Numbered from the stretch's first letter, positions 9,039 through 17,851 are shown. The stretch: 64,000 nucleotides of DNA from Gulosibacter molinativorax (GCF_003010915.2 NZ_CP028426.1:2418001-2482000); one strand, 5' to 3'. Notes: generated by a model not told the origin, from the letters alone. Translations and numbers: made by a program.

Positions 9039-9992
9039 ATGAACAACAACACTGCACGCACCGTCCAGACCGCCGACACCACCGACTACATGCAGACCTC
9101 GCAAGCTCGCTTCGCTCCCGTCGAGATTTCGACCACAGGCCTTCCCTTCCACCGACTCGCCCTTGCGAACCCGCGGCACCGCTGGTGGCGGCCGCTACTC
9201 GCGCTCCTCATTGCGTTCATCGTTTACTGGTTCCTAACCGGCCTCTTCGGTTTTGGTATCGGGACGATTGTTGGGGCCGACCCCTCGATTCCGCTCACGG
9301 AGACCGGCTTCCCGGACCCAAACCATCCCATCGGCGCGCTGTTCGTGTTCGGCCAGATCGCGCTCTTGCTGCCGGCCGTCGCCGTCGGAATCTGGTTCGG
9401 GGAAGGCCGTTCGATCGGTACCCTCACGTCGGTCGCGGGCAGGCTCCGCGTCCGACGCCTCGGGGTGTACTTGCTGATCGCGCTGGCCACGATGGGAGCT
9501 GCGATCGCCGTCGCAACCGTGGTGAGCCTCGGCACGGGCGACGCATCCCCGGTCATCAGCGCCAATTCCCTGGGCCTGCTGGCGGTGGCGCTCTTGGTCG
9601 CGCCGGTTCAGGCGTCCGCCGAAGAGTACGTGTTCCGCGCCCTGCCGCAACAGGTGCTCGGGTCATGGTTGAAGAGCCCGTGGTGGGGAATCTTGCTGCC
9701 CATCCCAGTCTTCACTCTCGCTCACATCTACGATGCCCCCGGCCTGCTGTCGGTCGCGGTCTTCGCCTTCGCAGCGGGCCTGCTCACCTGGCGCACCGGC
9801 GGCCTCGAGGCGTCGATTGCCCTGCACATCGTGAACAATGTGTTCGCCGTCGGCCTCGTCGCCTTTGGCATCGGAGACCTCGGGGCCTCAACGACGTCCC
9901 TGGCGAGCGCAATCGCCAGCATCGCCGGAACGACGCTCTTCACCGTCGCCGTTCTGCTGCATCAACGGCGTAGGCACCGCGTCGCACGGTAG
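9039..9992 (+). CDS. CPBP family intramembrane metalloprotease (Abi-like)
   Basis: A 317 aa polytopic membrane protein with all CPBP (Rce1-like) signatures: SAEEYVFRALPQQ (EExxxR), PVFTLAHIY (FxxxH) and ALHIVNN (HxxxN/B), each in a hydrophobic helix. These residues bind the metal and form the intramembrane active site. CPBP proteins process prenylated or small peptides, or act as anti-sigma or bacteriocin immunity factors. The start at 9039 (MNNNTARTVQ) was chosen over upstream codons that lie inside the divergent kinase promoter. Its position back-to-back with a two-component system suggests that system controls it, which is inference. Confidence 0.9.
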   Translation: MNNNTARTVQTADTTDYMQTSQARFAPVEISTTGLPFHRLALANPRHRWWRPLLALLIAFIVYWFLTGLFGFGIGTIVGADPSIPLTETGFPDPNHPIGALFVFGQIALLLPAVAVGIWFGEGRSIGTLTSVAGRLRVRRLGVYLLIALATMGAAIAVATVVSLGTGDASPVISANSLGLLAVALLVAPVQASAEEYVFRALPQQVLGSWLKSPWWGILLPIPVFTLAHIYDAPGLLSVAVFAFAAGLLTWRTGGLEASIALHIVNNVFAVGLVAFGIGDLGASTTSLASAIASIAGTTLFTVAVLLHQRRRHRVAR

Positions 9993-10051
9993 CGAGGACC
10001 GTACAGTCCGGCGCCGAGATGTCGCCAGACAGCTAAATCACCGCATCAACA

Positions 10052-10093
10052 ATGGGCTGGAGTCCATAGCTTTCGCTATGAGCTCCGGCCCAT
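10052..10093 (+). other. Strong stem-loop after CPBP gene
   Basis: A 19-bp near-perfect stem (10052-10070 with 10075-10093) closes on a TTTC loop. Three positions differ, two of them G-U compatible. It lies 60 nt past the CPBP stop and about 90 nt before the next start. No T-run follows, so it is a weak terminator candidate; it could equally be a small structured repeat or RNA processing site. Confidence 0.5.
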
Positions 10094-10182
10094 TTACATG
10101 ACTTCTCGGATGCAAGAACGTGTCGGGGCCAACGACGTCCAAGGTCCTGCTTTTCTCCAAAGCCCGCCGGTACACTCGCCGC

Positions 10183-10422
10183 ATGCCTACAGGGCTTGGC
10201 GACTCCATCGCTGAAGGGAAGAATCTCTCGGCCGATGAGCGAGAAATCGCAGCGATCGCACTCCTGCAAATCAACGAAGCTGAGCAGCCCAATGTCGATG
10301 CCGAATGGGACGACGAGATCAACAGTCGTGTTGACGACATCTTGTCCGGCAAAATAGAGCTCGTCGACTGCGACGAAACCCTTCGCATGATCCGGGAAGA
10401 ACTGGCAGCGCGACGCAAGTGA
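10183..10422 (+). CDS. Addiction-module antitoxin-like protein (orphan)
   Basis: A 79 aa acidic protein with the layout of putative addiction-module components: an N-terminal LSADEREIAAIALL helix, then WDDEINSRVDDILSGK, matching the family's W-x-x-E-I-x-x-R-...-G signature, and a charged C-terminal helix. In this family the gene normally lies directly before a RelE/ParE toxin. The next 180 bp show no toxin-like frame, so it appears to be an orphan or a remnant. The ATG at 10183 was chosen because residues upstream are basic and unlike the family. Confidence 0.7.
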   Translation: MPTGLGDSIAEGKNLSADEREIAAIALLQINEAEQPNVDAEWDDEINSRVDDILSGKIELVDCDETLRMIREELAARRK

Positions 10423-10604
10423 CGCTCTTGCGCTGGCAAAGGAAATGTCTCGGTCCTTGGCCGGGAATCGCTATCCGGTCCGACCAAACCAGTTCTGCGT
10501 GTGCCAGGGGGCTCGCACTCCGTTTCGCTCTTCCACGGATACTTCTACGTTAGGGACCTAAGTGAGAAGTACGGGCGCGAGAACGTACGTTGGCAGAGCG
10601 CCCG

Positions 10605-11186
10605 CTACGCCAGCGTGACGACTCCGAACCCGGCGGAGCTCAGATCCATTCGAGAGTCCTGACGCCCGGAAGTGTCAATGAGGTCAAACTTCTCGTAACC
10701 GTGCTGGTCGCCGAGCGCCAGCACCGCGAGCGCATCCGGCCCCGCATCCGCACCCTGGCCCGGCGCACCCACGAACCGGATCTTCGGAACGTGACCACCC
10801 GCATCCACCCGGGCCATGAGGTTCACCGCATGGCAGGGCCGATCGAGCCTCGTGAGCCTGACCACGTCATCCCCAGAGAACTCGAGCGAGGAGCCATCCG
10901 CAACCTCATGAGCGACGCCGTTCACCGTGAGTTCGAGCGAGCTGCCGACCGGTGTAAAGACCCGCTGCGCGCCCGGTAGTGGCGAGAAGTCACCCTCGCG
11001 CTCGAGGCTCGCGACGCTGAGGCGCCAGGGCGCAGTGCCCGCGGGCGAGAACGACGCCGAATCCTCGAACGAGACGACCTCGGTCGTGGTTCCGGCGCCA
11101 TTGGCCCACGGCTGGGGAGTCAGATTGGCGAAGCTTCGAAGCACGGTCACAGTGCCCAAGGCTAGCCAACCTGACCCCGCCGCCAC
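10605..11186 (-). CDS. HutD family protein
   Basis: A 193 aa cupin-like protein. It has the HutD markers LTPQPWANGAGTTTEV near the start, PWRLSVASLEREGDFSPLPG in the middle, and the HAVNLMARV strand. HutD proteins accompany histidine utilisation or urocanate metabolism in proteobacteria and act as a governor of flux; stand-alone copies occur in actinobacteria. No hut genes are seen here. It abuts the upstream membrane protein gene with no gap, so the two may be co-transcribed. The true start could be a few codons in, at a GTG reading VTVLRSF. Confidence 0.8.
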   Translation of the reverse strand: MAAGSGWLALGTVTVLRSFANLTPQPWANGAGTTTEVVSFEDSASFSPAGTAPWRLSVASLEREGDFSPLPGAQRVFTPVGSSLELTVNGVAHEVADGSSLEFSGDDVVRLTRLDRPCHAVNLMARVDAGGHVPKIRFVGAPGQGADAGPDALAVLALGDQHGYEKFDLIDTSGRQDSRMDLSSAGFGVVTLA

Positions 11187-11915
11187 CTACCCCCGCAGCA
11201 CCCAGTCGGCGTTCGGCATCCGCAGCATCGCTCGCGCCAGGAAGCTCAAGCCGATGATCTCCAGCACGCCTCCACCGACGGCGAACCACTCACCGCCGCC
11301 GAAGATGTTGATGAGGTGCCCGACCGGCCAACCCGCGATAAGCAGGCCAGCCCACCACGGCACGCCGACCCCGCGCATCCGCCGCGAAGCGATCAATACC
11401 GCGATCGCCAACAATAGTGTGCCAACGAGGTTCCCGAGCACAAACACAATGCCCGCGGCGATCCGCCATGGCACGCCGGGTCCGGTGTCGAGCGCCTCGC
11501 CAGCGTCGATCCCCGCCGCGGCAAGATTCACCTCGGCAAAGGTCCCGAACACCATGGCGCCGTAGAGCAAGTAGCCGGACACCATCATCACCACAGTGAT
11601 CAATGCCAGCACCGGTACCGCGGGGCGCAGCACTCGCAGCGCACCCAGCAGCCCAGGGATCGCGACCATCGCCCCCGCCACGGCGAACACCGCCTTTGCG
11701 ATGAACTGCCCGGGATACCTCGACTCCAGCTCGAGCGAAACCGTGGCCGTCTCGGCATCGAGCACACCGCTCTCGGTTTGGATGAACGCGAAAATCGTGT
11801 TGCAGACCAGCTGGAACACGAACGCCAACGGCAGCGCGATCGCCGCCGAAACGCGCCGGAATCCGATCGTCGGGTCGGTCGCGAGAGCGACCCTGGGTTC
11901 CTGTGTCGTAACCAT
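11187..11915 (-). CDS. Multi-pass membrane protein of unknown function
   Basis: A 242 aa protein with about six hydrophobic helices (AAIALPLAFVFQLVCN, AVFAVAGAMVAIPGLLGAL, VLALITVVMMVSGYLLYG, IAAGIVFVLGNLVGTLLLAIAVLIA, GLLIAGWPVGHLINIFGG, VGGGVLEIIGLSFLARAML). No signature motif is recognised, and a DUF4386-like integral protein is possible. The start at 11915 has an excellent ribosome site (GGAGGAATC ATG), better than the frame's earlier ATG at 12014. It lies directly ahead of hutD on the same strand. Confidence 0.7.
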   Translation of the reverse strand: MVTTQEPRVALATDPTIGFRRVSAAIALPLAFVFQLVCNTIFAFIQTESGVLDAETATVSLELESRYPGQFIAKAVFAVAGAMVAIPGLLGALRVLRPAVPVLALITVVMMVSGYLLYGAMVFGTFAEVNLAAAGIDAGEALDTGPGVPWRIAAGIVFVLGNLVGTLLLAIAVLIASRRMRGVGVPWWAGLLIAGWPVGHLINIFGGGEWFAVGGGVLEIIGLSFLARAMLRMPNADWVLRG

Positions 11916-12094
11916 GATTCCTCCTTGAATCACACCGACTTGGGCGGCTTCCACGCCGTCCGGATCGCCGAAAATCCACGGCGATCCATCTCCACTCTCC
12001 CGCCAGCGCACCAAATTTGGATCGGTGCGAACACCCCTCGTAATTGCGTGCTGGCACGGAGTCGTAACCCTAGCTGCGGGGCTACATTGGGGTC

Positions 12095-14077
12095 ATGAGG
12101 GCAGCAATCGGGATGCCGTCACCGCGGCAACTGCGCCGGCGAACCGTGTCGAGGGCGACCATCGCGACGCTCATCCTCTCCGCCCTGACGGTGCTCGCGG
12201 CCACGCTGCTGCTCACGGTCTTGAGGTCGGTGCAGGATGCGCCGCTCCGGGTCGTGATCGTCCTCGCGTCCGCAGTATTCCAGCTCGCGCTCGCGATGAT
12301 CGCGTCACGCGCGCGGCCGGAACACCCGCTCGGGATGCTCCTCGCCGCGTTCGCGCTCGTCCTGGTCACCGTCGCGGCAGTCCGCGCGGAGGCGCATCCG
12401 ATTCTTGCCGGTAACTGGATGCTCTTGTATCTGCCGCCGGCGCTCATCCTCCTGCTCGCTCCCGACGGGCGCGCGGCGTCTCGCCGTTGGGGTTTGGTCG
12501 GCTGGATGCTCGGCGTCGTCGCAGCGGCTTTCATGGCGTTCGCGGCGTTGGAACCGTATCTGGAGCTCTCTGAACTGGCAGTGATGGCCATCGCCGGGCC
12601 GCTCCTCCTCTTGTACTTCGCACTGTTGGCCGCATGTGCTGCCGCTCCTCTCGCGCGTTACCGCGCGGCGAGCGAATCCGACCGATCCCGCCTGCGGTGG
12701 GTGCTCGTCGCAGGCCTCTCGCTTCCCGTCACCTTGCTGCTGTGCTGGGCCAGCTATCTCGTGTTCGGCGTCCCCGACCTCGTCGTGTACGGGCTCGGAT
12801 TCATCGCGTTGGTGATCCCTGCTGGCGCAACGATCGCCATCGCCCGACCGGAGCTCTTCGACGTCGACCGTGCGATGATCGCCACGCTCGCGGCGATCAT
12901 CGTGGCCTCGGCAGGACTTGCAATCCTCACGGTCGCGGGCGTCGTAATCGGCAGGCCAATGACCGCGTGGGGCGCGATTCCCGCCGCCGTCGTTTCGGGC
13001 CTCGTGGCGGTCGCGGCGGCAGTCGCCTTCCCGTTTGTTCGCCGGATGCTGGGCCGGCTCTTCTCCCCCGAGCGCGCTCGTACGCTCGCGGCCCTCCGAC
13101 GATTCGCAAGTCACGTCGATTCCGGGGATGCGCGGCCCGAATCAGTGAGGGAAGTCCTACGCGAATCGCTCCGGGATCCGGGACTCGAAGTCGGATACCG
13201 CAGGCTCACCGATCGCGCGCTTGTGTTGCTCGACGGGACGCCAGCGCCCAAGCAGACACTTGTAATCGGAACGTCGCCCGGGCTTGATGGGGCGGAAACG
13301 AAGCCAACACCCGTCGACCTCCCTATCCACGCCCGAGGTGAGGAAATCGGCGCGATCCTGCCCTCGCGCTTCCACCCCCTGCGCACCTCGGGTGCGATCG
13401 CGCGCGAGGCCGCGCCGTTCTTCGAGGCGATCAGGATGCGCGCCGAGCTCTCCGCGGCGAATGCCGAACTCGAGGCCTCCCGCCGGCGGCTCCTCACCGC
13501 CGAGTACGCGGAGCGGCAGCGGCTCGAGCGCGACCTACACGATGGCGCGCAGCAGCGCCTGGTCGCGCTCGGGATGCAGCTGCGTGTGTTGCAGCGGACG
13601 GCCGCGTTGCCTGAGCCGATTGCCGACGGGATCGACGTGGCGGTCGCCCAGCTCAGCACGGCGGTTGCCGAAATCCGGCAGCTCGCGCACGGGATGCGCC
13701 CGGTCGCGCTCGATGACGGCCTCGGTCCGGCGCTCGCCAGACTCGAGCGTGACGGTCAGGGCGTTGTCGAGCTCGATGTCCGCGCGGACGACCTCCCGGA
13801 TGCAGTAGCGACAACGGCCTATTACGTGGTGAATGAGGCCGTGACCAACGCGCTGCGGCACGCGGAGGCGTCGCGCATTCGTGTGATGGTCCGCCGGTCC
13901 GGCGACATGCTGCGGGTCACCGTCGCCGACAACGGTCGAGGCGGCGCACGCCTCGACGACGCGCACGGCCTGCGCGGGCTCGCCGACCGCGTGCAGACGC
14001 TCGGCGGCGAGCTCACCCTCGAGTCGCGGCCGGGCGCTGGCACGACACTGGCTGCGAGCATCCCGTGCGCGTCGTAA
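12095..14077 (+). CDS. Large membrane histidine kinase (HisKA_3)
   Basis: A 660 aa sensor kinase. Its N-terminal ~320 residues contain eight or more membrane helices in two blocks. A linker follows that ends in a coiled-coil region (RAELSAANAELEASRRRL). The phosphoacceptor helix ERQRLERDLHDGAQQRL (His482) and an HATPase domain (NEAVTNALRHAEAS, DNGRGGA, GLRGLADRVQTLGG) complete it. This is the NarL-linked kinase layout. It overlaps the response regulator gene that follows by 13 nt, so the two form one operon. The stimulus is unknown; the large membrane region suggests envelope or lipid-state sensing. Confidence 0.9.
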   Translation: MRAAIGMPSPRQLRRRTVSRATIATLILSALTVLAATLLLTVLRSVQDAPLRVVIVLASAVFQLALAMIASRARPEHPLGMLLAAFALVLVTVAAVRAEAHPILAGNWMLLYLPPALILLLAPDGRAASRRWGLVGWMLGVVAAAFMAFAALEPYLELSELAVMAIAGPLLLLYFALLAACAAAPLARYRAASESDRSRLRWVLVAGLSLPVTLLLCWASYLVFGVPDLVVYGLGFIALVIPAGATIAIARPELFDVDRAMIATLAAIIVASAGLAILTVAGVVIGRPMTAWGAIPAAVVSGLVAVAAAVAFPFVRRMLGRLFSPERARTLAALRRFASHVDSGDARPESVREVLRESLRDPGLEVGYRRLTDRALVLLDGTPAPKQTLVIGTSPGLDGAETKPTPVDLPIHARGEEIGAILPSRFHPLRTSGAIAREAAPFFEAIRMRAELSAANAELEASRRRLLTAEYAERQRLERDLHDGAQQRLVALGMQLRVLQRTAALPEPIADGIDVAVAQLSTAVAEIRQLAHGMRPVALDDGLGPALARLERDGQGVVELDVRADDLPDAVATTAYYVVNEAVTNALRHAEASRIRVMVRRSGDMLRVTVADNGRGGARLDDAHGLRGLADRVQTLGGELTLESRPGAGTTLAASIPCAS

Positions 14078-14706
14078 TCGGCGAAGACTCGGCGCTCTTC
14101 CGCGAGGGGCTCGCGGCGCTCCTTGCGAGCGCCGGGCACGAGGTCGTCGGCCGCGCGGCAACCGGCCCAGTAGCCGTCGCGCTCACGCGAGCGCACCTTC
14201 CCGACATCGTGGTGCTCGACATTCGGATGGCGTCCGACCTCGAGGGCGTCGAGGCCGCGCTCGAGATCCGCGCCTGGGATCCGCCGACTCCCGTGTTGTT
14301 GCTGTCGCAACACATCGAGACCCGGCGCACGGTCGAGTTGGTCACCGGCGGCGCGATCGGTTATCTCCTCAAGGATCGCGTGCTCGATGTCGACGAATTC
14401 CTCGCGGCCCTCGAGCGCGTCGCCCGCGGCGGCAGCGCCCTCGACCCGGAAGTCGTCGCGCGCCTGCTCGGCTCTGCCCGCGCATCCACCCGGCTTTCCG
14501 CCCTGACCCCGCGCGAGATCGACGTGCTCGCGCTCATGGCCGAGGGGTGCTCGAACGCGGCCATCGCATCCCGGCTCTCGCTGTCGCCACGCACGGTCGA
14601 AACGCACATTGGCAATGTCTTCGCGAAGTTTGCGCTGCCCGACTCCCCCGAGGAGCACCGGCGGGTGCGGGCGATCTTGACCTACCTCGAGGCGCGCGAA
14701 AGCTAG
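14065..14706 (+). CDS. NarL/LuxR-type response regulator
   Basis: A 213 aa regulator starting at GTG 14065 inside the end of the kinase gene. The receiver has MRVVIGEDSALFREG, phosphoacceptor Asp52 in IVVLDIRM, and YLLKDRV with the conserved Lys. The LuxR HTH reads LTPREIDVLALMAEGCSNAAIA, then RTVETHIGNVF. It is the partner of the kinase just upstream. Its stop codon overlaps the stop of the convergent transporter gene by two bases through a shared CTAG, so no terminator can lie between them. Confidence 0.92.
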   Translation: MRVVIGEDSALFREGLAALLASAGHEVVGRAATGPVAVALTRAHLPDIVVLDIRMASDLEGVEAALEIRAWDPPTPVLLLSQHIETRRTVELVTGGAIGYLLKDRVLDVDEFLAALERVARGGSALDPEVVARLLGSARASTRLSALTPREIDVLALMAEGCSNAAIASRLSLSPRTVETHIGNVFAKFALPDSPEEHRRVRAILTYLEARES

Positions 14707-15629
14707 CGCCGCGCCCCGAGGTGGGCAATCAGGATCCCGACGAACGCCAGCGGCACGCCGACCAACAGCATCCACGTCACGCGCTGCTCGAGCAAGTCGA
14801 GCACGAGCGAGCCCGTGAGCTGTCCCGCGACGATCGTCATAGAGAGCACAAACACCCCGAGCCTGCGCGCGACCACCGCCACGAGCAAGATAAACAGCAC
14901 GCCGATCGGCCCGCCGAGGTACATCCACCAGTCGGTCGGCAGCCCGTGGAACTCGACCCCGCCGAAGAGAGCCGCGATTCCCGTCACGACAACGAGGAGC
15001 ACGAAGCCGATTGTGAAGTTGAGCACCGCAGGGCTCACGGCCTCGCCCGCATGATGCTTCACCGTGCCCGTGATTCCGAGCTGCAGCGCAATGCCAAATC
15101 CGGCGGCAATCGCAAGCACCGAAAGCCAGACCGTCTGCCACGACACCTCCCCGCTCATCCCCACGAGCGCCACGGCGGCGAGTGCGAGCGCCCCGCCCAC
15201 CCCGCGCAGCCAGGTGAACCGATGCTTCGGTGCCCCCACGAGCCCGAAATGGTCAATCGCCGACGCACCAAAGAGCTGACCAACCACGATCGCCGTCGTG
15301 AACACCGCAACCCCGATATACGGCACCGCCCACGCCTGGTTCAGAATTGTGAAGGCGCCGCACGCGCCGCCGAGCAAGCCCCACCAGGGCAGCTCGCGCA
15401 TCCTGATCGATCGCAGGATGCGGCCAAAGCCCGCGCGCGTGTCCTTCCGCACGAGGAAAAGCAGCAGCAGGATGAGCCCGATCCCGAACGAGATCATGCT
15501 CGCGACGAGCGCGCTGCCGGTGTACTCCGCGAGCGACCCGTTCACCCGGGACTGCAGCGCGGTCAGCGCGCCGACGATCGCGGTTACGACAATGAGGAGC
15601 GGCGTCAGCCAGCGGCGTTGAGTGGTCAC
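14703..15629 (-). CDS. DMT family transporter (YdcZ/DUF606 type)
   Basis: A 308 aa membrane protein with ten hydrophobic helices in two homologous halves, the arrangement of fused DUF606/YdcZ transporters. The halves share the ALQSRVNGSLAE and ALQLGITGTVKHH type motifs, and each half carries an F-T-A-IVVGQL / SMTIVAGQL segment. DMT-superfamily members export or exchange small metabolites; the substrate is unknown. Its stop overlaps that of the convergent response regulator. It is probably monocistronic. Confidence 0.85.
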   Translation of the reverse strand: MTTQRRWLTPLLIVVTAIVGALTALQSRVNGSLAEYTGSALVASMISFGIGLILLLLFLVRKDTRAGFGRILRSIRMRELPWWGLLGGACGAFTILNQAWAVPYIGVAVFTTAIVVGQLFGASAIDHFGLVGAPKHRFTWLRGVGGALALAAVALVGMSGEVSWQTVWLSVLAIAAGFGIALQLGITGTVKHHAGEAVSPAVLNFTIGFVLLVVVTGIAALFGGVEFHGLPTDWWMYLGGPIGVLFILLVAVVARRLGVFVLSMTIVAGQLTGSLVLDLLEQRVTWMLLVGVPLAFVGILIAHLGARR

Positions 15630-15823
15630 TCCCGGATGCTACGCGGTTCGACAAAACGGCGCGCGATCGCCGCCCACTACTCAGCGCTCACCCGGGGAGC
15701 TATTCCATACTTTGCTTCGAGCGAACCAATTACATGAAAAGTCATCATTAAGGCATACGCTGAAAGAGGTGGCCGCGGATGTCGCCGGCCACGTCAAGTA
15801 TTCGATCCCACAAGGAGAGCATC

Positions 15824-16900
15824 ATGAAGGCAGCCCGTTATTACGGCAAGGAAGACATCCGCATCGAAGACATCCCCGAGATGCCCGTTGAGCCCGGCAC
15901 CGTCGGCATCGACGTCGCCTGGTGCGGTATCTGCGGCACCGACCTCCACGAGTACACCGACGGCAATAACTTCGTTCCCGAGCACGGCCACCCGCACCCC
16001 ATCTCCGGCGAGTCGGCACCCGTCACCCTCGGTCACGAGTTCTCGGGCGTCGTCTACGAGGTCGGCGAGGGCGTCGACGACATTGAGGTCGGCGACCACG
16101 TTGTCGTCGAGCCGTACATCATCCACGACGACGTCGACACTTCCGAGAACAACCCCGTCTACCAGCTCTCGGACGACATGAACTTCATCGGCCTCGGTGG
16201 CCGCGGTGGTGGCCTCGCCGAGAAGATCGCCGTGAAGCGTCGCTGGGTCCACAAGATCTCGAAGGATGTGCCCCTCGACCAGGCTGCCGTCATCGAGCCG
16301 CTCTCCGTCGCCGTGCACGCCGTGAGCCGCGCCGAGCCCCAGGCGGGCCAGGTTGCGGTCGTCGGTGGTGGCGGCCCGATCGGCCTCCTCACCTCCGCGG
16401 TGCTGAAGGCTAAGGGCGTGACCGTCGTCATGTCGGAGCTCAGCGAACTCCGCCGCGAGAAGGCACTCAGCTCGGGCGCGGTCGACTACGCGTTCAACCC
16501 CGTTGAGACCAACGTCGTCGAAGAGGTCATGAAGCTCACCGACGGCAAGGGCGCCGACCTCGCGTTCGAGGCCACCAGCGTCTCGGTCGTGATGGACACC
16601 CTCATGGATGCGCTCCGCCCCCGCGGCGTGCTGGTCGTCGTGTCGATCTGGAGCAAGAAGCACGAGTTCGACATGCACAAGCTCGTCATGAAGGAACTCG
16701 ACGTGCGCGGCACCATCGCGTACGCGAACAACCACCCCGAGACAATCGAGCTCGTCGAGTCCGGCAAGATCAACGTCGAGCCGTTCATCACCGGCCGCAT
16801 CGGCCTCGAGGGCCTCGTCGACGAAGGCTTCGACACCCTCATCAACCACAATGAGACCGCGGTCAAAATCCTCGTCTCTCCATCAGGCAAGGGCCTCTAG
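15824..16900 (+). CDS. Zinc-dependent 2,3-butanediol dehydrogenase-like alcohol dehydrogenase
   Basis: A 358 aa medium-chain dehydrogenase. Catalytic zinc ligands are visible (WCGICGTDLHE, TLGHEFSGVVYEVG, then VIEPLSVAVH). The Rossmann motif is VVGGGGPIGLL. The HPHPISGESAPVTLGHE insert is typical of (R,R)-butanediol/acetoin dehydrogenases. These interconvert acetoin and 2,3-butanediol with NAD(H) in the cytoplasm. The structural-zinc cysteine loop is absent or altered (the EPYIIHDDVDTSENNPVYQL region has no Cys), a departure from classical members. The start has a strong AAGGAG site, and a strong terminator follows at 16920-16967. Confidence 0.88.
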   Translation: MKAARYYGKEDIRIEDIPEMPVEPGTVGIDVAWCGICGTDLHEYTDGNNFVPEHGHPHPISGESAPVTLGHEFSGVVYEVGEGVDDIEVGDHVVVEPYIIHDDVDTSENNPVYQLSDDMNFIGLGGRGGGLAEKIAVKRRWVHKISKDVPLDQAAVIEPLSVAVHAVSRAEPQAGQVAVVGGGGPIGLLTSAVLKAKGVTVVMSELSELRREKALSSGAVDYAFNPVETNVVEEVMKLTDGKGADLAFEATSVSVVMDTLMDALRPRGVLVVVSIWSKKHEFDMHKLVMKELDVRGTIAYANNHPETIELVESGKINVEPFITGRIGLEGLVDEGFDTLINHNETAVKILVSPSGKGL

Positions 16901-16919
16901 GCTCTAGCCGCTTCGCGTC

Positions 16920-16967
16920 GGGGCGGGTGGATGCGCAACTCACCTTGGGTGCGCATCCACCCGCCCC
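16920..16967 (+). terminator. Rho-independent terminator after butanediol dehydrogenase
   Basis: A perfect 18-bp stem (16920-16937 with 16950-16967) with a 12-nt loop, followed by TTCTTTT. It starts 20 nt after the dehydrogenase stop. Confidence 0.85.
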
Positions 16968-17031
16968 TTCTTTTGTCGCCTGCTTGTTGCCGCGCGAACC
17001 CTGAACGCCCTGCCAAGCATCCTGCGAAACA

Positions 17032-17715
17032 ATGAAGTTCATGAGCGCTATTCCCGTCGAGTTCCTGCACGGCCTTGGTCAGTCGCCAAGTGACTGGGAT
17101 GCGGTGATCGCGAACTTGCCCGAGTGGCTCGATCCCGCGACGACGACGATTCCGTCGTTCAGCGCGCCCGCGCACAAGCCGTTCTCGCTGGATGAGGCGG
17201 CGCGGTGGGTGCTCGCGGATGTCGCCGACCGCAGCGAGGAACCTGCGGTGCTCGTTGGGCTCTCGCTCGGAAGCCAGGTTGCGATTCGCGCCGCTTCGCT
17301 CGAGCCGGGGTTGGTGGCTGGCCTGATCTTGTCGGCGCCGATCGCGCGGCCGCCGAAGGCGATGCTGAAGCTGCAGCGCGCGATGATGAGCGTGCTGCCT
17401 GAGAAAGTTGTCGCGGGCAAGCCGATCGAGGAGGGCGGCTCCGGGCTCACGAAGGAGGACGTGCTCGCCGTGCTCGACACGTTCACCGACTTCGACATCC
17501 GCCCCGAGCTGTACCAGATTCAGTGCCCGACACTCGTGGTCGTCGGAGGCAATGACCGGATGAACCATAAGTCATCAGGTGAGGTCGTCGAGTCGATGCA
17601 GGATGCGGACCTGCAGATCATCCCCGGCGCTGGCCACGAGTGGAACAGGACGCATCCGGACCAGTTTGCGGGTGTCGTGACCAACTGGATCCGCGCGAGG
17701 TTCGGCGAAAACTAG
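17032..17715 (+). CDS. Alpha/beta hydrolase
   Basis: A 227 aa alpha/beta hydrolase. The oxyanion-hole motif is EFLHGLGQSPSDW near residue 10, the nucleophile elbow is VGLSLGSQV (Ser in G-L-S-L-G), the acid is in VVGGNDRMN, and the histidine is in IPGAGHEWN, completing the triad. The short cap suggests a small ester, lactone or carbon-carbon hydrolase; the substrate cannot be told. The gene is single, between the butanediol dehydrogenase terminator and the heat-shock gene. The start could also be the ATG four codons downstream (MSAIPVEF). Confidence 0.85.
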   Translation: MKFMSAIPVEFLHGLGQSPSDWDAVIANLPEWLDPATTTIPSFSAPAHKPFSLDEAARWVLADVADRSEEPAVLVGLSLGSQVAIRAASLEPGLVAGLILSAPIARPPKAMLKLQRAMMSVLPEKVVAGKPIEEGGSGLTKEDVLAVLDTFTDFDIRPELYQIQCPTLVVVGGNDRMNHKSSGEVVESMQDADLQIIPGAGHEWNRTHPDQFAGVVTNWIRARFGEN

Positions 17716-17739
17716 CCAGAGTTGACCCGACTCAAAAAA

Positions 17740-17760
17740 GTTGAGTCTTTTCTTGTCAAG
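17740..17760 (+). promoter_or_regulatory. Candidate HspR-binding HAIR element upstream of hsp20
   Basis: GTTGAGT, seven bases, then TGTCAAG resembles the actinobacterial HAIR consensus (CTTGAGT-N7-ACTCAAG), with 6/7 and 5/7 matches. A second copy of the left half's complement (ACTCAA) lies just before it. It sits about 90 bp before the hsp20 start, where HspR repression of small heat-shock genes would be expected. Confidence 0.5.
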
Positions 17761-17851
17761 TTTGGAATAAACATTCTGGTCAGTCGTTACCCCTAATAAG
17801 GCACGAGCCTCGAGACAACCGAAGTGAGGCGGCCTAGAAGGAGTGATAGAT

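Noticed and set aside
10423..10604. A toxin gene after the antitoxin-like protein
   Set aside because: The frames here are short (under about 45 codons), start with poor signals and lack RelE/ParE features.
13822..15141. A 439-codon minus frame over the kinase, regulator and transporter genes
   Set aside because: Covers three genes with clear domains on known frames; its protein shows no motif.
15794..16849. A 351-codon frame antisense to the butanediol dehydrogenase
   Set aside because: Exactly opposite a well-supported gene, rich in Asp/Val/Leu/Gly as expected of the complement of high-GC codons, with no family features.
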